Positions 8,301 to 18,166 of a DNA stretch of 64,000 bases are shown here, one piece after another (position 1 is the stretch's first letter; each line of letters opens with the position of its first letter). Source of the stretch: Cristatella mucedo (lineage: Eukaryota > Bryozoa > Phylactolaemata > Cristatellidae); contig WPIO01000104.1 of assembly GCA_009760855.2 (NCBI GenBank), positions 1,246,001 through 1,310,000 on the forward strand, written 5' to 3'. Made by a program: the position numbers and the translations under genes. Under the pieces are notes generated by a model. That model did no database searches, was not told where the DNA came from, and saw only the letters and a list, made by a program, of their open reading frames with translations.

Positions 8301-11079
8301 ACTCATTAGCAAGTGCAGGGAACAACTTCCATTCAAGCATATATAAAGTGCCTGGAAAGGGGTTTAGTTATCTTGGGTGATTTACAAACGTCTTAATTGT
8401 GTTAACAATAGTAACAGTAGTAGTATTTTGTGTGATTATTTTTATTATTCACCCCTACAGAGCAAATGATGTGAAGAAAATGTGAGTTTGTAACCCTTTT
8501 AGAATGTTGTCAAGTCAGGGGACACGTCAGTAGGTAGTGATTTCTGACCTTTGGGAACGTACCAACTGAAGGCACTGTTTCTAGGGGATTTGAAGTTAGT
8601 TAGGGGCACAACAAAATGATCGGGGTCAGAAGACCAGTGGCTTCACTTGAGGCTTGATGAGAAACTACCTCAGATTGGTTGGCTGGAGCCTGAAAATGGA
8701 GGAACTTAAAAGTGAATGACATGATCTTGAAAGTAAATACACAGCTTGACTAGGGGGGGGGGCAGCACAGGTTGATGGATGGGAAGTGGTGTAATGTGGC
8801 AATTAAGATGTTTACGGCAAGCCTAGCTGCAGTCTCTCGCAAGCTGTAATTGTCTTATTGCACAGGCAGGAAGACCTGAAAGTAGAGAGTTGCAGAATTC
8901 TACTCGGTATCGTCCCAAATGCTCGGGCCAGCTTGTCTGTGGTGTCCTTATGTATTCAAGCCCAAATTTTTGCAGGTGAATGTAGGCAGGCTTGACTGTG
9001 AAGCTGATGTGATCATCTAGTCAAAAGTCATTTTGGAACGGCACACCTCGATTCCATGCAGAGGCAACTGAACATATGCTAGCCGAGCTAATTTGCTGGG
9101 TTAAGCTTCAAATAAGTGTATATAATTCATTTGTATAGCACCCCAAGCACGACCTCTGCCAGACCAAGGTTTCGTTAGAATTTCTGAGTAACACTTGGTT
9201 TACTCACAATTGCTAGTGGGTTCAATCATCATTCGATTTGAGAGATAATTTTGCTGTCATCCAAGTGTGGATATCAGCAATCAGCATGAGACTTTCAGCC
9301 GTGGCTGTGGCGGCTGCTTTAGAGCCTCGTTCCTCAGTTCGTTGAAGGGGATAAAGGGCAACGAAGATAAAGGGCAACGAGGGTAAAGGGCAACGAGGGT
9401 AACGAGAGCTGGCTGAGATGAATCCGATGCTCCTTAAAGTGCGCTGCGCTGCAACGGATGAACTCGGTCTCCGATTGGCACCCAAAAATGTTCTTATCTT
9501 CCTTCTCTCCTGATGCAGCACCAGGTTCCGTCTATCCTTATCAGCCCACGTGGTAGTTCTGCAACGGCGTTCTGTGCGCCTCATCCACTGTCTGTACTCC
9601 CGTATATCTATGTCTGTACTCCTGTATATCTATGTCTGTACTTCCTGTGTTTCCTGTAGCTGTTCGACTGTCTTGCCGTTTTGTGTGCCAGCTGCTTCGC
9701 TCAGGTTCAAAAGCAGTCTCGATCCGATCTCGATTCTTCATCCTCTACTGCTTGAGCTGAAGGGGTAGGGGAGCTTACTTGGTGGTTTACCCTTATAGTG
9801 GCGGTCACTTGCACGTGTGTGTGTGTGTGTGTGTGCGTGTGCGCGTGCGTGCGCGCATGCGTGTGCGTGCTGAATCAAAGGACAGGCCTGGTGCTGAGAT
9901 ATCGTTGACCAGTCAGCATCTCGGCGCGACTGGCTGCCACTGTATTAATGCCCCCTGTAGTAACGCTGGTGAGCCGTAATGGCTCACTGGGTAAGGCGGT
10001 TGCTTTTCACGACTTCGGCCCCGAGGTCGTGGGTTCGAATCCAGCAGTTGGCGATCCTGTATCGCCACTGCAAGCAGGGGTGATAGCCGTAAAGGCTCTT
10101 CCGTCGCTATACAAAAAGAGTCTGTTAAATTAGAAGTATTTATTTATTCATTCAGCATCCCCTGTAGTAACGCCCTCCTGTAGTAATGCCCCCCCCCCTG
10201 TAGTAATACTGCTGCCGCCTGTGGTTATGCCCCCTGCAGTAATGTCCGCCTCCGTAGTTTTTAGGTCCTCTGTAGTAATAATGAGCTGCTTCCCGTGAGC
10301 CACTTTTCCCTTGGTAGGCGAAGCGAATCTCGTCCCCCTTCCGTTGGCGTATCGACCAGGTTTGAGAAGCTGGACATTACGCCCAAGAGTGCTCACAAGA
10401 TCAGGCCCGTCCTCGAGCAGTGGCTGCGCGAGGCAGAGGAGCAGATCGCCGGCGGCGGCGATGGCCCTGCCGGGGCAGACAACTTCGCCACGGCTGTAAC
10501 CAGCCTCTTCGACCCCGTGGACTCAGCAGCCCGGGGCTGCGGCGCCGGTGCCGCCGAGTGCCCGGACGGCGCCTTGGCCGCGGCGGCGGCAGGCGAACCG
10601 TTGCAGCAAGCTGCCGTCGCGGCAGCGGCGCCGGCAAGAAAGCGCAAGAGGCGCACCTCCTTCACGCCGTTCGCAGTCGACGCGCTGAACGAGTACTTCC
10701 GGCGGAACACGCACCCGTCAGGTTCGTGTTGCGGCCGCCCTGTGCCTCGCCGATGCTGCGTCGTGTCACGTGACTGAACGGCCGCTTTCGCCCGCGTGCC
10801 TCAGGAGCCGAGATGACGGAGCTGGCGAGCCGCTTGAAGTACGAGCGAGAGGTCGTCCGCGTCTGGTTCTGCAACAAGCGGCAGGCGCTGAAGAACGGCT
10901 CGACTCGCCTGCGGCTGTCCTCCGGCGGCTCGCGATCGCTCGAGGGAGCGGCTTCGGCTGATGCAGCGACGGTGGACGCAGCTTCCTCGTCGATCGCCGG
11001 CTCGGCGGCCATTGGCGACGGTGGCGATCGTGACGATCTGTCCGCCTGCGTGGTCGGATCCTCCACACCGTTCGGCTAG
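704..11079 (+). CDS. POU6F: POU class 6 homeodomain transcription factor (gene span, 7 exons)
   Basis: This gene encodes a nuclear DNA-binding transcription factor of the POU6F/pdm3 class. The POU-specific domain starts at EEIREFARQFKLRRLSLGLT and continues over a splice junction as ICR|FEKLDITPKSAHKIRP. The homeodomain runs from RKRKRRTSFTP to VWFCNKRQALKN and keeps the recognition-helix Trp, Phe, Asn and Arg. The GLTQTQVGQAL and GPAYSQSAICRFEKLDITPKS wording is diagnostic of class 6. My exons are 704-932, 2971-3431, 4883-5230, 5384-5861, 7115-7340, 10360-10721 and 10805-11079. All junction phases agree and give about 792 residues. The N-terminal exons are rich in Ala, Ser, Gly and Gln, and a roughly 70-residue low-complexity linker separates the two DNA-binding halves. 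The 3' exons are firm. The first exon and the initiator Met are inferred. Confidence 0.88.
1165..1245 (-). repeat. LINE-B coding fragment
   Basis: The minus strand reads LRWLPVDQRM, a motif of the LINE ORF2 C-terminal region. It aligns with the LINE-B copy near 13.55 kb. It lies in POU6F intron 1. Confidence 0.5.
1438..1562 (+). repeat. 24-bp tandem repeat rich in CGATCGATC
   Basis: About five units of ACGATCGATCTGCAGACACC type lie in POU6F intron 1. Each unit contains the self-complementary CGATCG. Confidence 0.85.
1725..1775. repeat. Perfect inverted repeat (23-bp arms, 5-nt loop)
   Basis: The sequence at 1725-1747 is the exact reverse complement of 1753-1775, with loop GCCAC. The DNA or its RNA could form a long hairpin in POU6F intron 1. 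Confidence 0.95.
1968..2136 (-). repeat. SINE-2 (tRNA-derived) copy
   Basis: The minus strand gives a TGATCAGTGGTTAAGGTAC head, a GTGGACTCAAGCC B-box-like word and the tail AGAGATTAAGT...GGCGCTATACAAAGGAG. It lies in POU6F intron 1. Confidence 0.65.
2440..2818 (+). repeat. LINE-A 3' end copy
   Basis: The copy carries the ORF2 end (TCCTTTGGAGACCGTGCC, AAAGCCTGGAACTCAC), the tail words CGTGCTGACACTGTGCATGC and AAAGAGATTGAGTTC, and an ATTATTATTA end. It lies in POU6F intron 1. Confidence 0.8.
2971..3431 (+). CDS. POU6F: POU6F exon 2
   Basis: The exon lies between a TTCCAG acceptor and a CAG|GTGTGT donor, with phase 1 in and phase 0 out. It encodes Ser/Ala/Gln/Thr-rich sequence containing LLATPTGQLFLAPV, which resembles the hydrophobic Gln-rich N-terminal stretches of POU6F proteins. 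Confidence 0.7.
3432..4882 (+). other. POU6F intron 2, open but probably non-coding
   Basis: Several frames stay open because the DNA is GC-rich, and a GTAAGT donor at 4437 follows a Pro/Gly-rich frame from about 4340. That possible exon ends in phase 1, but the exon at 4883 must be entered in phase 0. Direct splicing of 3431 to 4883 keeps the frame, so I read this stretch as intron. Confidence 0.5.
4883..5230 (+). CDS. POU6F: POU6F exon 3
   Basis: The acceptor is GTTGCAG and the donor CAG|GTGCGT, with phase 0 at both ends. The frame reads VAIVGDQYAYGPMASLAGG, then Gly/Ala/Thr-rich sequence ending YRADFSSQ. Confidence 0.7.
5344..5372 (+). repeat. (CT)n microsatellite serving as polypyrimidine tract
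   Basis: A run of CT dinucleotides ends 11 bases before the POU6F exon 4 acceptor (CCGTCCTCAG). In the sense orientation it forms the pyrimidine tract of that 3' splice site. Confidence 0.85.
5384..5861 (+). CDS. POU6F: POU6F exon 4
   Basis: The exon enters in phase 0 after CCTCAG and reads GGDDDYGPLPSIQTLAQ, then a long Ser/Ala-rich region with an LLLQQQ run. It leaves in phase 1 at a GTAGGC donor, which matches the POU-specific exon. Confidence 0.75.
5885..6055 (+). repeat. SINE-1 (tRNA-derived) copy, + orientation
   Basis: The copy has the B-box-like GGGTTCGATTCC, the family body (GGCGATCC, AAGCGGTGGTGATAGCCGTA, CGCTATACAAAAAGAGGCTG) and a TTTATTTA-rich tail. The A-box head is diverged. 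It starts just after the POU6F exon 4 donor. Confidence 0.8.
6270..6470 (-). repeat. LINE-B 3' end copy
   Basis: Shared words with copies at 13.04, 38.98 and 60.93 kb include a GTCTGTAACTCC...AAGCCACAA block and AGCGCTCAAAGCC. The orientation is set by the coding part of the copy at 13.3 kb. Confidence 0.6.
6962..6991. repeat. Perfect short inverted repeat (13-bp arms, 4-nt loop)
   Basis: The arm TGGAGCCTGCAGC at 6962-6974 is the exact reverse complement of 6979-6991. It lies in POU6F intron 5, about 120 bases before the POU-specific exon. Confidence 0.9.
7115..7340 (+). CDS. POU6F: POU6F exon 5: N-terminal part of POU-specific domain
   Basis: The exon enters in phase 1 after CCGTTGCAG and ends in phase 2 at CAG|GTGCGT. 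It encodes EEIREFARQFKLRRLSLGLT, then QTQVGQAL and GPAYSQSAICR. These include the Gln and Ser-Gln contact positions of the POU-specific helix-turn-helix. Confidence 0.93.
7620..7690 (-). repeat. LINE-A 3' tail fragment
   Basis: Read on the minus strand, this fragment carries the family tail (AGAGACACAGTTCTCTG...GCTATACAAATGCATT). It matches the 3' ends of the longer LINE-A copies. Confidence 0.6.
7843..7968 (-). repeat. SINE-2 (tRNA-derived) copy
   Basis: On the minus strand it reads TGGCCCAGTGGCTAAGGTGC (A-box-like), then GGTCGCAGGCTCGAGCTC (B-box-like), then a tail toward the AATTACTATTA end. It is related to copies at 1.97, 30.65, 42.37 and 55.21 kb. Confidence 0.65.
8190..8390. repeat. 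Decayed SINE-2/LINE-A tail pieces
   Basis: ATTTATATAGCATCCCAAGAG at 8198 onward and ATAAAGTGCCTGGAAAG near 8342 match the tail shared by SINE-2 and LINE-A, in opposite orientations. Both are fragmentary. Confidence 0.4.
9122..9170 (-). repeat. SINE-2 tail fragment
   Basis: ATTCATTTGTATAGCACCCCAAG is the reverse complement of the SINE-2 3' end. Only this end is recognisable. Confidence 0.45.
9348..9407 (+). repeat. 16-bp tandem repeat, about 3.5 copies
   Basis: The unit is close to GGTAAAGGGCAACGAG and repeats head to tail inside POU6F intron 5. Confidence 0.8.
9815..9862 (+). repeat. (GT)n/(GC)n microsatellite
   Basis: Alternating purine-pyrimidine sequence runs GTGTGTGT and then GCGTGCGTGCGC. 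It lies in POU6F intron 5. Confidence 0.85.
9967..10156 (+). mobile_element. SINE-1 full-length copy with target-site duplication
   Basis: The best-preserved SINE-1 starts TGGTGAGCCGTAATGGCTCA (A-box region), carries GGGTTCGAATCC (B box) and ends in a TATTTATTTATTCATT tail. It is flanked by identical 15-mers CCCCTGTAGTAACGC at 9952-9966 and 10157-10171. These fit a target-site duplication, although the host sequence is itself an array of similar units. Confidence 0.88.
10157..10285 (+). repeat. Degenerate tandem array (CCCCTGTAGTAATGC-like)
   Basis: CTGTAGTAA or a close variant recurs every 16-25 bases. One unit lies left of SINE-1 at 9951, so the SINE split a pre-existing array. Confidence 0.7.
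10360..10721 (+). CDS. POU6F: POU6F exon 6: end of POU-specific domain, linker, start of homeodomain
   Basis: The exon begins with the single base completing Arg, then FEKLDITPKSAHKIRPVLEQ. A Gly/Ala-rich linker follows, then RKRKRRTSFTP and FRRNTHPS. It leaves in phase 1 at TCAG|GTTCGT, inside the homeodomain. Confidence 0.93.
10805..11079 (+). CDS. POU6F: POU6F exon 7: rest of homeodomain and C-terminus
   Basis: After GCCTCAG the frame reads GAEMTELASRLKYEREVVRV then WFCNKRQALKN, which is homeodomain helices 2 and 3. A roughly 55-residue Ser/Ala-rich tail ends SSTPFG and TAG. The intron before this exon is only 83 bases. Confidence 0.93.
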
Positions 11080-11905
<826 letters not shown>

Positions 11906-12060
11906 ACTCTCGTCGGCTCACTTTTGCATAGCCGTCGGGGATTGCTGCCGGAGCAAATCAGTTTGCATTATTTATTCGTGTGATCGTCTCGCTGTGTTAG
12001 TTTCTGTGGTAGCACACGTGATGAAGAATGATGGGCGAGGTCACCCATCATTGGCCTTGT

Positions 12061-12250
12061 TAAATAAATAAATAAATGCTAGCTGATTTAACAGCCTCTT
12101 TTTGTATAGCGACAGAGGAGCCTTTACGGCTATCACCACCGCTTGCAGTGGCGATAAAGGATCGCCCACTGCAGGATTCGAGCCCACGACCTCGGGGGCC
12201 GAGGTCGTGAAAAGCAACCGCCTTACCTAGTGAGCCATTACGGCTCACCA
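12061..12250 (-). repeat. SINE-1 full-length copy, - orientation
   Basis: The minus strand reads TGGTGAGCCGTAATGGCTCA, then the B-box region, AAGCGGTGGTGATAGCCGTA and an AATCAGCTAGCATTTATTTA tail. Confidence 0.88.
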
Positions 12251-13039
12251 GTGACATTTGTAGCCGTCTGCCTCGCCCTCAACCTTCGCTTGGCATTTCG
12301 TTCTGTTTGCAGTTGAACCATCTCTCTCTATCTCGCCATCTCTCCTTTTCTCTGTCACTCTATCTGTCTGTCTCTCTCGACTCCGGCTAGAAGTAATAAA
12401 CCGTTACGAAGTATTGGCCGCTGCTTGCTTTATACGAAATACCAACGCATCGCAGAGCAGCAGGCTGTGGCCTGCACAGCCGGTCGAACGTCGTTTAGTT
12501 AGCGACCGTGCCTCGGCGTTTTTCTCAAAGGTATTTCTTCGGCTTAGGCGTAGGCGTACCTTGAAAGTGTTGAGGGTCACGATGGGAGATAACTGCCTTA
12601 ACGTGTGAGCCAGTGCTGAGCCGCACGAGCCAGTGCACTTTTGTGCACAAGGTTGGGCTTAGCTCACGCATAAATCACTGGATCAGCAATAGGTAAAGGG
12701 TACTTGCGGCCTCAGCTGACGTTTCGTCGGCACTTGCCTGTCTATGTTTCGTGTATCGACGGCTCCACTTGTGCATGAGCAGGCCAGCTGTGCACTGATG
12801 TCGCTATTGCTGCCCATCTAAATACAGTACAGTAAATACTGCATGCCTTACGGCTCTGCACATGCCGAGCGTGGGTTCACCGGGTGCGTTGGTCTTCTTA
12901 TTCCACCAAACTGATAGACCTTGAATTCGTCAAGATCGCCACAGGATCAACCTAGGTCTTTGTTACTTTGATGCTGGCTAGCGATCTTAGGAGATCTCTT
13001 ACTCATAGTGTGTAGTGCTATAGTCAACAGATATGTGCT
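12251..13039. other. Unassigned intergenic sequence
   Basis: A short CT-rich stretch lies near 12322-12380 and an AATAAA at 12395-12400. No gene or repeat family is recognised in the rest. Confidence 0.4.
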
Positions 13040-13590
13040 CGCTATCGTTACAATGTAATGTAACGTCTTCTCCATCTGTAACTCCAAAGCCGCAAGTGGG
13101 TGTTATGTGGAAGAGTTTTTTTCAATAGCGCACTCAAAACCTAAGCGGATTTCGGTGTGCAGACAGTAGCCAGAAGACTTCATCTCACACTGCAATGAGA
13201 AAGTGAGAAGCACAGTTGAGTCATCAGGGCAGTCGATGGTGTGATGAGCATGTTGGTAGCAGCTCATGACGGTGACAAGGATGCGCCACAGTCGGCAGCG
13301 AGGGATTACATGTCGTTGCATAAGACTCGTGGAAGTGAGTTCCACAGTTTAGCACCGGCAGAGCAAAAGCTTCTGTCGCCACCGGTCTCCAGGCAGAATC
13401 TCGGAACAGCTAATTTATTGCCCCTAGATGACCCGAGGGCACGGGGAGGCTGGAACTGCTGCAGCAGTTCAGCTAGGTATGGTGGAGCCAAGCCGTGGCC
13501 TTGGCCTCGTGGGTCATCAGCGTATGAACATTGCTCTGCATCCGTTGACCGACCGGGAGCCATCGCAGCTCTCCTTCAGTCAACGAGGCC
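13040..13590 (-). mobile_element. LINE-B: ORF2 C-terminal fragment plus 3' UTR
   Basis: The minus strand from 13590 downward reads GHGLAPPYLAELLQ, GNKLAVPRFCLETGGDRSF and SAGAKLWNSLPRVL, typical of the C-terminal region of L2/CR1-group LINE ORF2. Below 13250 comes the 3' region shared with the copies at 6.27, 38.98 and 60.93 kb. Frames are broken, so this is a dead copy. Confidence 0.75.
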
Positions 13591-13625
13591 GGTCGAGCGA
13601 TTTGTTGCCTTGCAGCCATCTTCAG

Positions 13626-13803
13626 GCCGTGATAGCCCGGGAGTTAAGGAGCTTGCTCTTCACGACACAGAGGGGTCGTTGGTTTGAATCCTGCATCAGT
13701 GGACGATTCCTTATTGCCAACCGCAAGCGGTCGCCATGGCCGCAAAGGCTCTTCTTCGGCTGTACAGACGAGGCTGTTAAATCGGCTAATATTTATTACT
13801 ACT
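13626..13803 (+). repeat. Diverged SINE-1 copy
   Basis: GCCGTGATAGC head, GGTTTGAATCCTGCATCAGT (B-box region), CGCAAGCGGTCGCCATGGCC and AGGCTGTTAAATCGGC align along the SINE-1 body with many changes. An older copy. Confidence 0.7.
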
Positions 13804-14514
13804 ATTAGCATCATTTACTGCTGAGGCTCGGTGGGTTTTGTCGTTAGCCCAGCCATAATGGAATAGCAGTACTCCGGCGTAGACAGAACCAGGAAGCTAG
13901 TTAAATTTCTAGAAAGCCGCTTTAGTAGACGGTCCCTTATCTTACACAGGGATCATACGTGATGGCTAGCCAGGGTAACAGCTTTCCTCATGAAACTTTC
14001 GAAATTTCAGCTGCTATCAAAGAGGACACGTAAATTCCGAGCGCACGGTGAAGGTTGCACTACAGCATCAATTAGTAGCTCAGTCTCCTAGTAAACTTCA
14101 CGCCCGGGGTTTCCGGCGAGCAGGGGCTCGGTTTTTATCGTCGTTTAGAGTACGGAAGTCGGCCTACATCCGGGCTCGAATGTTTGCTAGGCAAGCATTC
14201 GGTTTACCAGTCGCTGCAGCTGATTCTGACTATTTGAACGACGAATATCTATGCTGAGTCAGAAAAGATCATCAATCGCCGAAGCACTTATCCCAGAAGC
14301 TGTGAAGCGTGGAGCGAACTTTTCCCATTTGAACCATTCCCATTTTCCCATTGAATCACTTTTCCCAGAAGCTGGTATAAGTGAAGCGTAGCGAAGGACA
14401 GTCCTTCACAGATGACTGGTCTTCTGGATGAGACTCGACCACCGCGCGAGACGGATTGAGCATGATCACAGACGAGTGTGATTTGAACCGTGCCAGTGCC
14501 TCGTCAGCCAGACC
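13804..14514. other. Unassigned intergenic sequence
   Basis: No gene recognised. The words CCCATTTGAACCATTCCCATT near 14320 repeat locally. Confidence 0.4.
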
Positions 14515-14885
14515 AATCGTCCTCATTCGTTCGAGTAGGTATTGCGATCAATAGTGTCGAACGCTGCCGATAGATCGAGCAGGACCCGGGCAGTAACGTT
14601 GACGTCACCACCACCGCAGAGGATGTTGTTGGTCGCGCGGAGGAGAGCAGCTTCAGTTGAGCGGTGTCGCTTGAATGCAAGCGGAATTTTTTCTGACAAA
14701 TCGCTCTTTTCAGTGTGTTCTGCAAGCTGCTTAGCGACGATCTTTTCGAAAATCTTACACACAAAAGGATGAATGCAAACTAGGCATTAGTTTGCTAGGA
14801 ACTCTGGATCCAATGCAGGCTTCTTAAGTATGGGTCGAACAATTGCTGATTTAAAAGACCAATGTCCATCATCGAGCCAAGAGAG
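14515..14885 (-). mobile_element. LINE-A reverse transcriptase fragment
   Basis: The minus strand reads FKSAIVRPILKKPALDPE, then KIFEKIVAKQLAEHTEKSDL, RHRSTEAALLRATNNILC and VLLDLSAAFDTID. These are RT motifs of a CR1/L2-type non-LTR retrotransposon, up to the first catalytic Asp block. A stop interrupts the frame near 14790. Confidence 0.85.
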
Positions 14886-15129
14886 AACACCTTACCTCTG
14901 GCTAGCGACGATCCCTATCATGGACGATTGGACGGCTCCCTCCTCCCCGCTCGTAGCTTCAGCAGACATCCAGCTAAACCTGCCCACTCCCTCTACTGCT
15001 AAAAACTGCTTCGCTGTCATGCACTTCATCCTGTCGCCTGCATCTAAGAGCAAGTTCATCAGGTCCCCTGCATCTAAGATCAGGTTTGAGTCGATTAACA
15101 GGATAAGCAATCTACTTCAAGGCTACATC

Positions 15130-15595
15130 ACTCACTCTTAGGTCTATTCATTCTTTGGCTCCAGCCTACCTATCAGGTCTACTGCCCCAATAGGCTAAAC
15201 ATAGTACCACCCACTTTCGGAATCTAATTTTTAACCTATACCTGGTACGAACCTCAAATTCTTTGGAGACCATGCCTGAAGTTCGTTTGCTCCAAAGCCT
15301 GGAACTCACTCCCGACTTGCGTCAGAACATCCCCTGACTTGACCACATTTAAAAAGAACTTAAAAAACACGCCTATTTAGGACAGCACTTAGTGGGTCCC
15401 TGTGATCCGTCCTTCATGTGCTTATGCGTGCTGACCCTGTGCATGTCACCCCTAACCATGTTATTCATATTGTTTGTTTATCAAGCATGATATTACTCAC
15501 CATTCAATTGCATTTCCCTTTGCAGCAAATATAAAGCGCCTAGAAAGAGATTGAGTTCTCTGAGGGCGCTTTATCAAGTACATTATTATTAATAT
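15130..15595 (+). repeat. LINE-A 3' end copy
   Basis: ORF2 end words (TCTATTCATTCTTTGGCTCCAGCC, then GGAACTCACTCCCGACTTGC) are followed by the complete 3' tail and ATTATTATTAA. Confidence 0.8.
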
Positions 15596-15599
15596 AGGT

Positions 15600-16795
15600 C
15601 TCCTGCATCTAAGGCCAGGTTTGAGTCAAATGACAGGAAAAGCAGATGTGCTGGGGCTTTAGGCTATCGAAAGGTGACCGGCTTGAGCCTTCGCTAAAAA
15701 TATACTTAGTAGCAACATTTATTGCTAAAATTTGGGCTTGTTTAGATAAGGATACCACGTCTAAGTTGGTCCATGCATTCGTGACATCTCGTCTCGAGTT
15801 CTGCCACACACTGCTTACTGGCCTACCAGCATGTGCGATCAGGCGATTATAGCTGGTGCAAAACTCTGCAGCTAGGCTTCTCTGTCGTGAGCGTCGCAGT
15901 TGCCACATCACACCACTTCTCGCCGACCTGCACTGGCTACCAGTCAAGCAACGGATCGACTTCAAAGTTTTGTCTCTCACTTTTAGGTCACTCCATTCTT
16001 TGGCTCCAACCTATCTCTCAGATATACTACCCCATCAGGCCAAGCATCGTACCACCCGCTTTTCGGAATCCAACAGTCTAGAAATACCTCGTGCAAACCT
16101 CAAATCCTTTGGAGACCGTGCATGTAGTTCGTATGCTCCCTAAGCGTGGAACTCCTTCCCGACTTGCGTCAGAACATCTCCTGACTTGACTGTGAGACGC
16201 AGTGCTGCCGTGAAGCCATTCACCAGTCAATGGTCGAGAAAACTATGGTAGTTTCAAAGCCTCAGCCGACAAACATAACGTGGACCGTATCCAAATACGG
16301 AAATATGGACTAAGAACAAGTAACAAACGGGTCCAATATATAGTAGTCCTGAATGAATACTATTGGCTTCGGTACAGCCAATCAGCTGTAGTCTGCAGCT
16401 CCAAGAGTAGCCGGTCTTCTGAGTCCCTCAGTGATGCACTGAAGGTCAAGGTGAAGTTACCCGGCACAATGGCTGTAAAGCAGATTCAGCCAACATTGAC
16501 CACATTTAAAAAGAACTTAAAAACACACGTATTTATGACAGCATTTAGTGGGTCCCTGTGATTCGTCCTTCATGTGCTTATGCGTGCTGACAATGTACAT
16601 GCTGTCACTAACCACATTTGCATGCTGACCCTGTGCATGTCACCCCTAACCACGTTGTTCATGTTGTTTATCAAGCATAATATTACTCCCGATTCGATTC
16701 AATCGCGTTTCCCTTTGCAGCAAATGTAAAGCGCCAAGGAAGAGATTGAGTTCTCTGATGGCGCTTTATCAAGTGCATTGTTATTATTATTAATA
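15600..16795 (+). mobile_element. LINE-A ORF2 C-terminal region and 3' end, interrupted
   Basis: Frames read CLDKDTTSKLVHAFVTSRLE, QNSAARLLCRERRSC, HWLPVKQRIDFKVLSLTFRS and KNLKTHVFMTAFSGSL, followed by the 3' tail and ATTATTATTA. The element is split at 16191-16495 by a solo-LTR-like insertion. Stops and frameshifts show it is dead. Confidence 0.85.
16191..16495. mobile_element. Solo-LTR-like insertion inside LINE-A
   Basis: This 305-bp block starts TGTGAGACGC and ends AGCCAACA. It is bounded by the direct repeat TTGAC at 16186-16190 and 16496-16500. Removing it with one TTGAC restores the LINE-A word CTTGACCACATTTAAAAAG. TG...CA ends with a 5-bp target duplication fit an LTR element. A CCAATATATAG motif at 16333-16343 could be its promoter. 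Confidence 0.75.
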
Positions 16796-16880
16796 TGACT
16801 TTATTATAAATTAACACGCCATTAACATATATTAACAGCAGCATCCCACAGGCCATCCCTGTAATCGGCGAACGCAGCCG

Positions 16881-17177
16881 TTAACGACGTGTTAACAACC
16901 GTCGTCGACGTGTTAACGCTTCCCCTTTAATCCCTCGCGAATGCGCTGGCTTATGCCCCGAGCACAGTGACCAGAGCCAGCCGAATACTATGGCGGAATC
17001 GGTTACGACGACAACGGTCTTCAGGTCCCATGCAATCGCAATGTTGACTCCTTTCAGAACCGACTCCAACTCTGCCAAATTAATATGAGCTGAGTCGTCA
17101 GCCTTTCGAAGCCACGACGCGTCCTCTATAATGGGGTCCTCAGCAAGGACGCTGCGATACACTTCCTCCGCCGTCAC
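16881..17177 (-). mobile_element. LTR-retroelement RNase H fragment
   Basis: The frame reads IIEDASWLRKADDSAHINLA, ELESVLKGVNIAIAWDLKT and VVVVTDSAIVFGWL. This is an RNase H-like fold with Asp, Glu and TDSA active-site blocks, as found in Gypsy-like polyproteins of invertebrates. Only about 95 codons are open and no flanking reverse transcriptase or integrase was seen, so it is a fragment. Confidence 0.65.
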
Positions 17178-17552
17178 TTAAGACGTCGGCATTGTTCAAT
17201 CCCAGCCTTCTCCGCTGGCTCTCCGCTGGCTCTCCGCTTTATGTAGCTACAGGCTACCTAACTGCTGCTCGGAGGAGGCGCGCTGGAACGCGGCCTTTCG
17301 CGACCCGCCTGCTACAAGGGCCACGGCGCATCTTCACTGAGATCTCCACCGTCGCTGCTGCGGTGGTTTTGCGGACCGCAGCCTCCGCTGCTCCCTCCTC
17401 TCCTCTGCAGCCGCCGTCTTGATGCTGGTCGTCGCGACTGGCAAGTCTCTGGTATTTAATTATAAACTAGACAGCAGCCGCGAAGTAGGTCGCGTTTTGT
17501 CAACTAATAAATGCACGCCACTACGGGCGAGTACGAATGTATGCCAGTCACT

Positions 17553-17664
17553 CCGGAGAGCGAGAGAGAGAGGGAGAGAGAGCGAGGGGGAGAGAGCGAG
17601 AGAGCGAGAGCGAGAGAGCGAAAGAGATTCAGAGAGAGAGAGAGAGCGAGAGAGAGAGCGAGAG

Positions 17665-17719
<55 letters not shown>

Positions 17720-17763
17720 GAGAGAGGGAGAGCCAGAGAGCGAGAGAGAGAGAGAGAGAGAGC
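17553..17763 (+). repeat. (GA)n microsatellite with GC interruptions
   Basis: GAGA repeats interrupted by GCGA and GGGA units. Long Ser-Leu and Arg-Glu frames across it are artefacts. Confidence 0.97.
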
Positions 17764-18166
17764 CCCGGATACCGGTAGCGGGCTTTTCCCCGATGCGGTG
17801 CAGTGGCTTCCGCGTCAGGACAGAACTTGGCCGCCAACGAAGCGCTCTCGCTAAAATGTTGCGCATAGCGGAATACTTGAATGATATAATGAATGAATAC
17901 TTCGCATAGTAACACAGACCGGTCGAGCGCAACGCTGGCGACGAAGGGCGCACAGCCCAGCCCGGCGCCCCCTCCTTCAAAACTGCCGCGCTAGTTTGGC
18001 GGGTTAACGTGCCCTGTTTTGATGACCGAGGTCAAGGTGCTCGTTTTTCGAAACCGACGCTGTCAACGTGCGGCGTATGCGAAGCGCCTGCACGCCGCAT
18101 CGGTAAACGAGATCATTCCTAAACGTGCACTGGGGTAGCTCTCAGCTTAGCCGCGATGGGAGCCCT

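Noticed and set aside
9967-10156. Possible genuine tRNA gene because of good A-box and B-box words.
   Set aside because: The unit is dispersed with a long non-tRNA body and an AT-rich tail in eight places, so it is a SINE.
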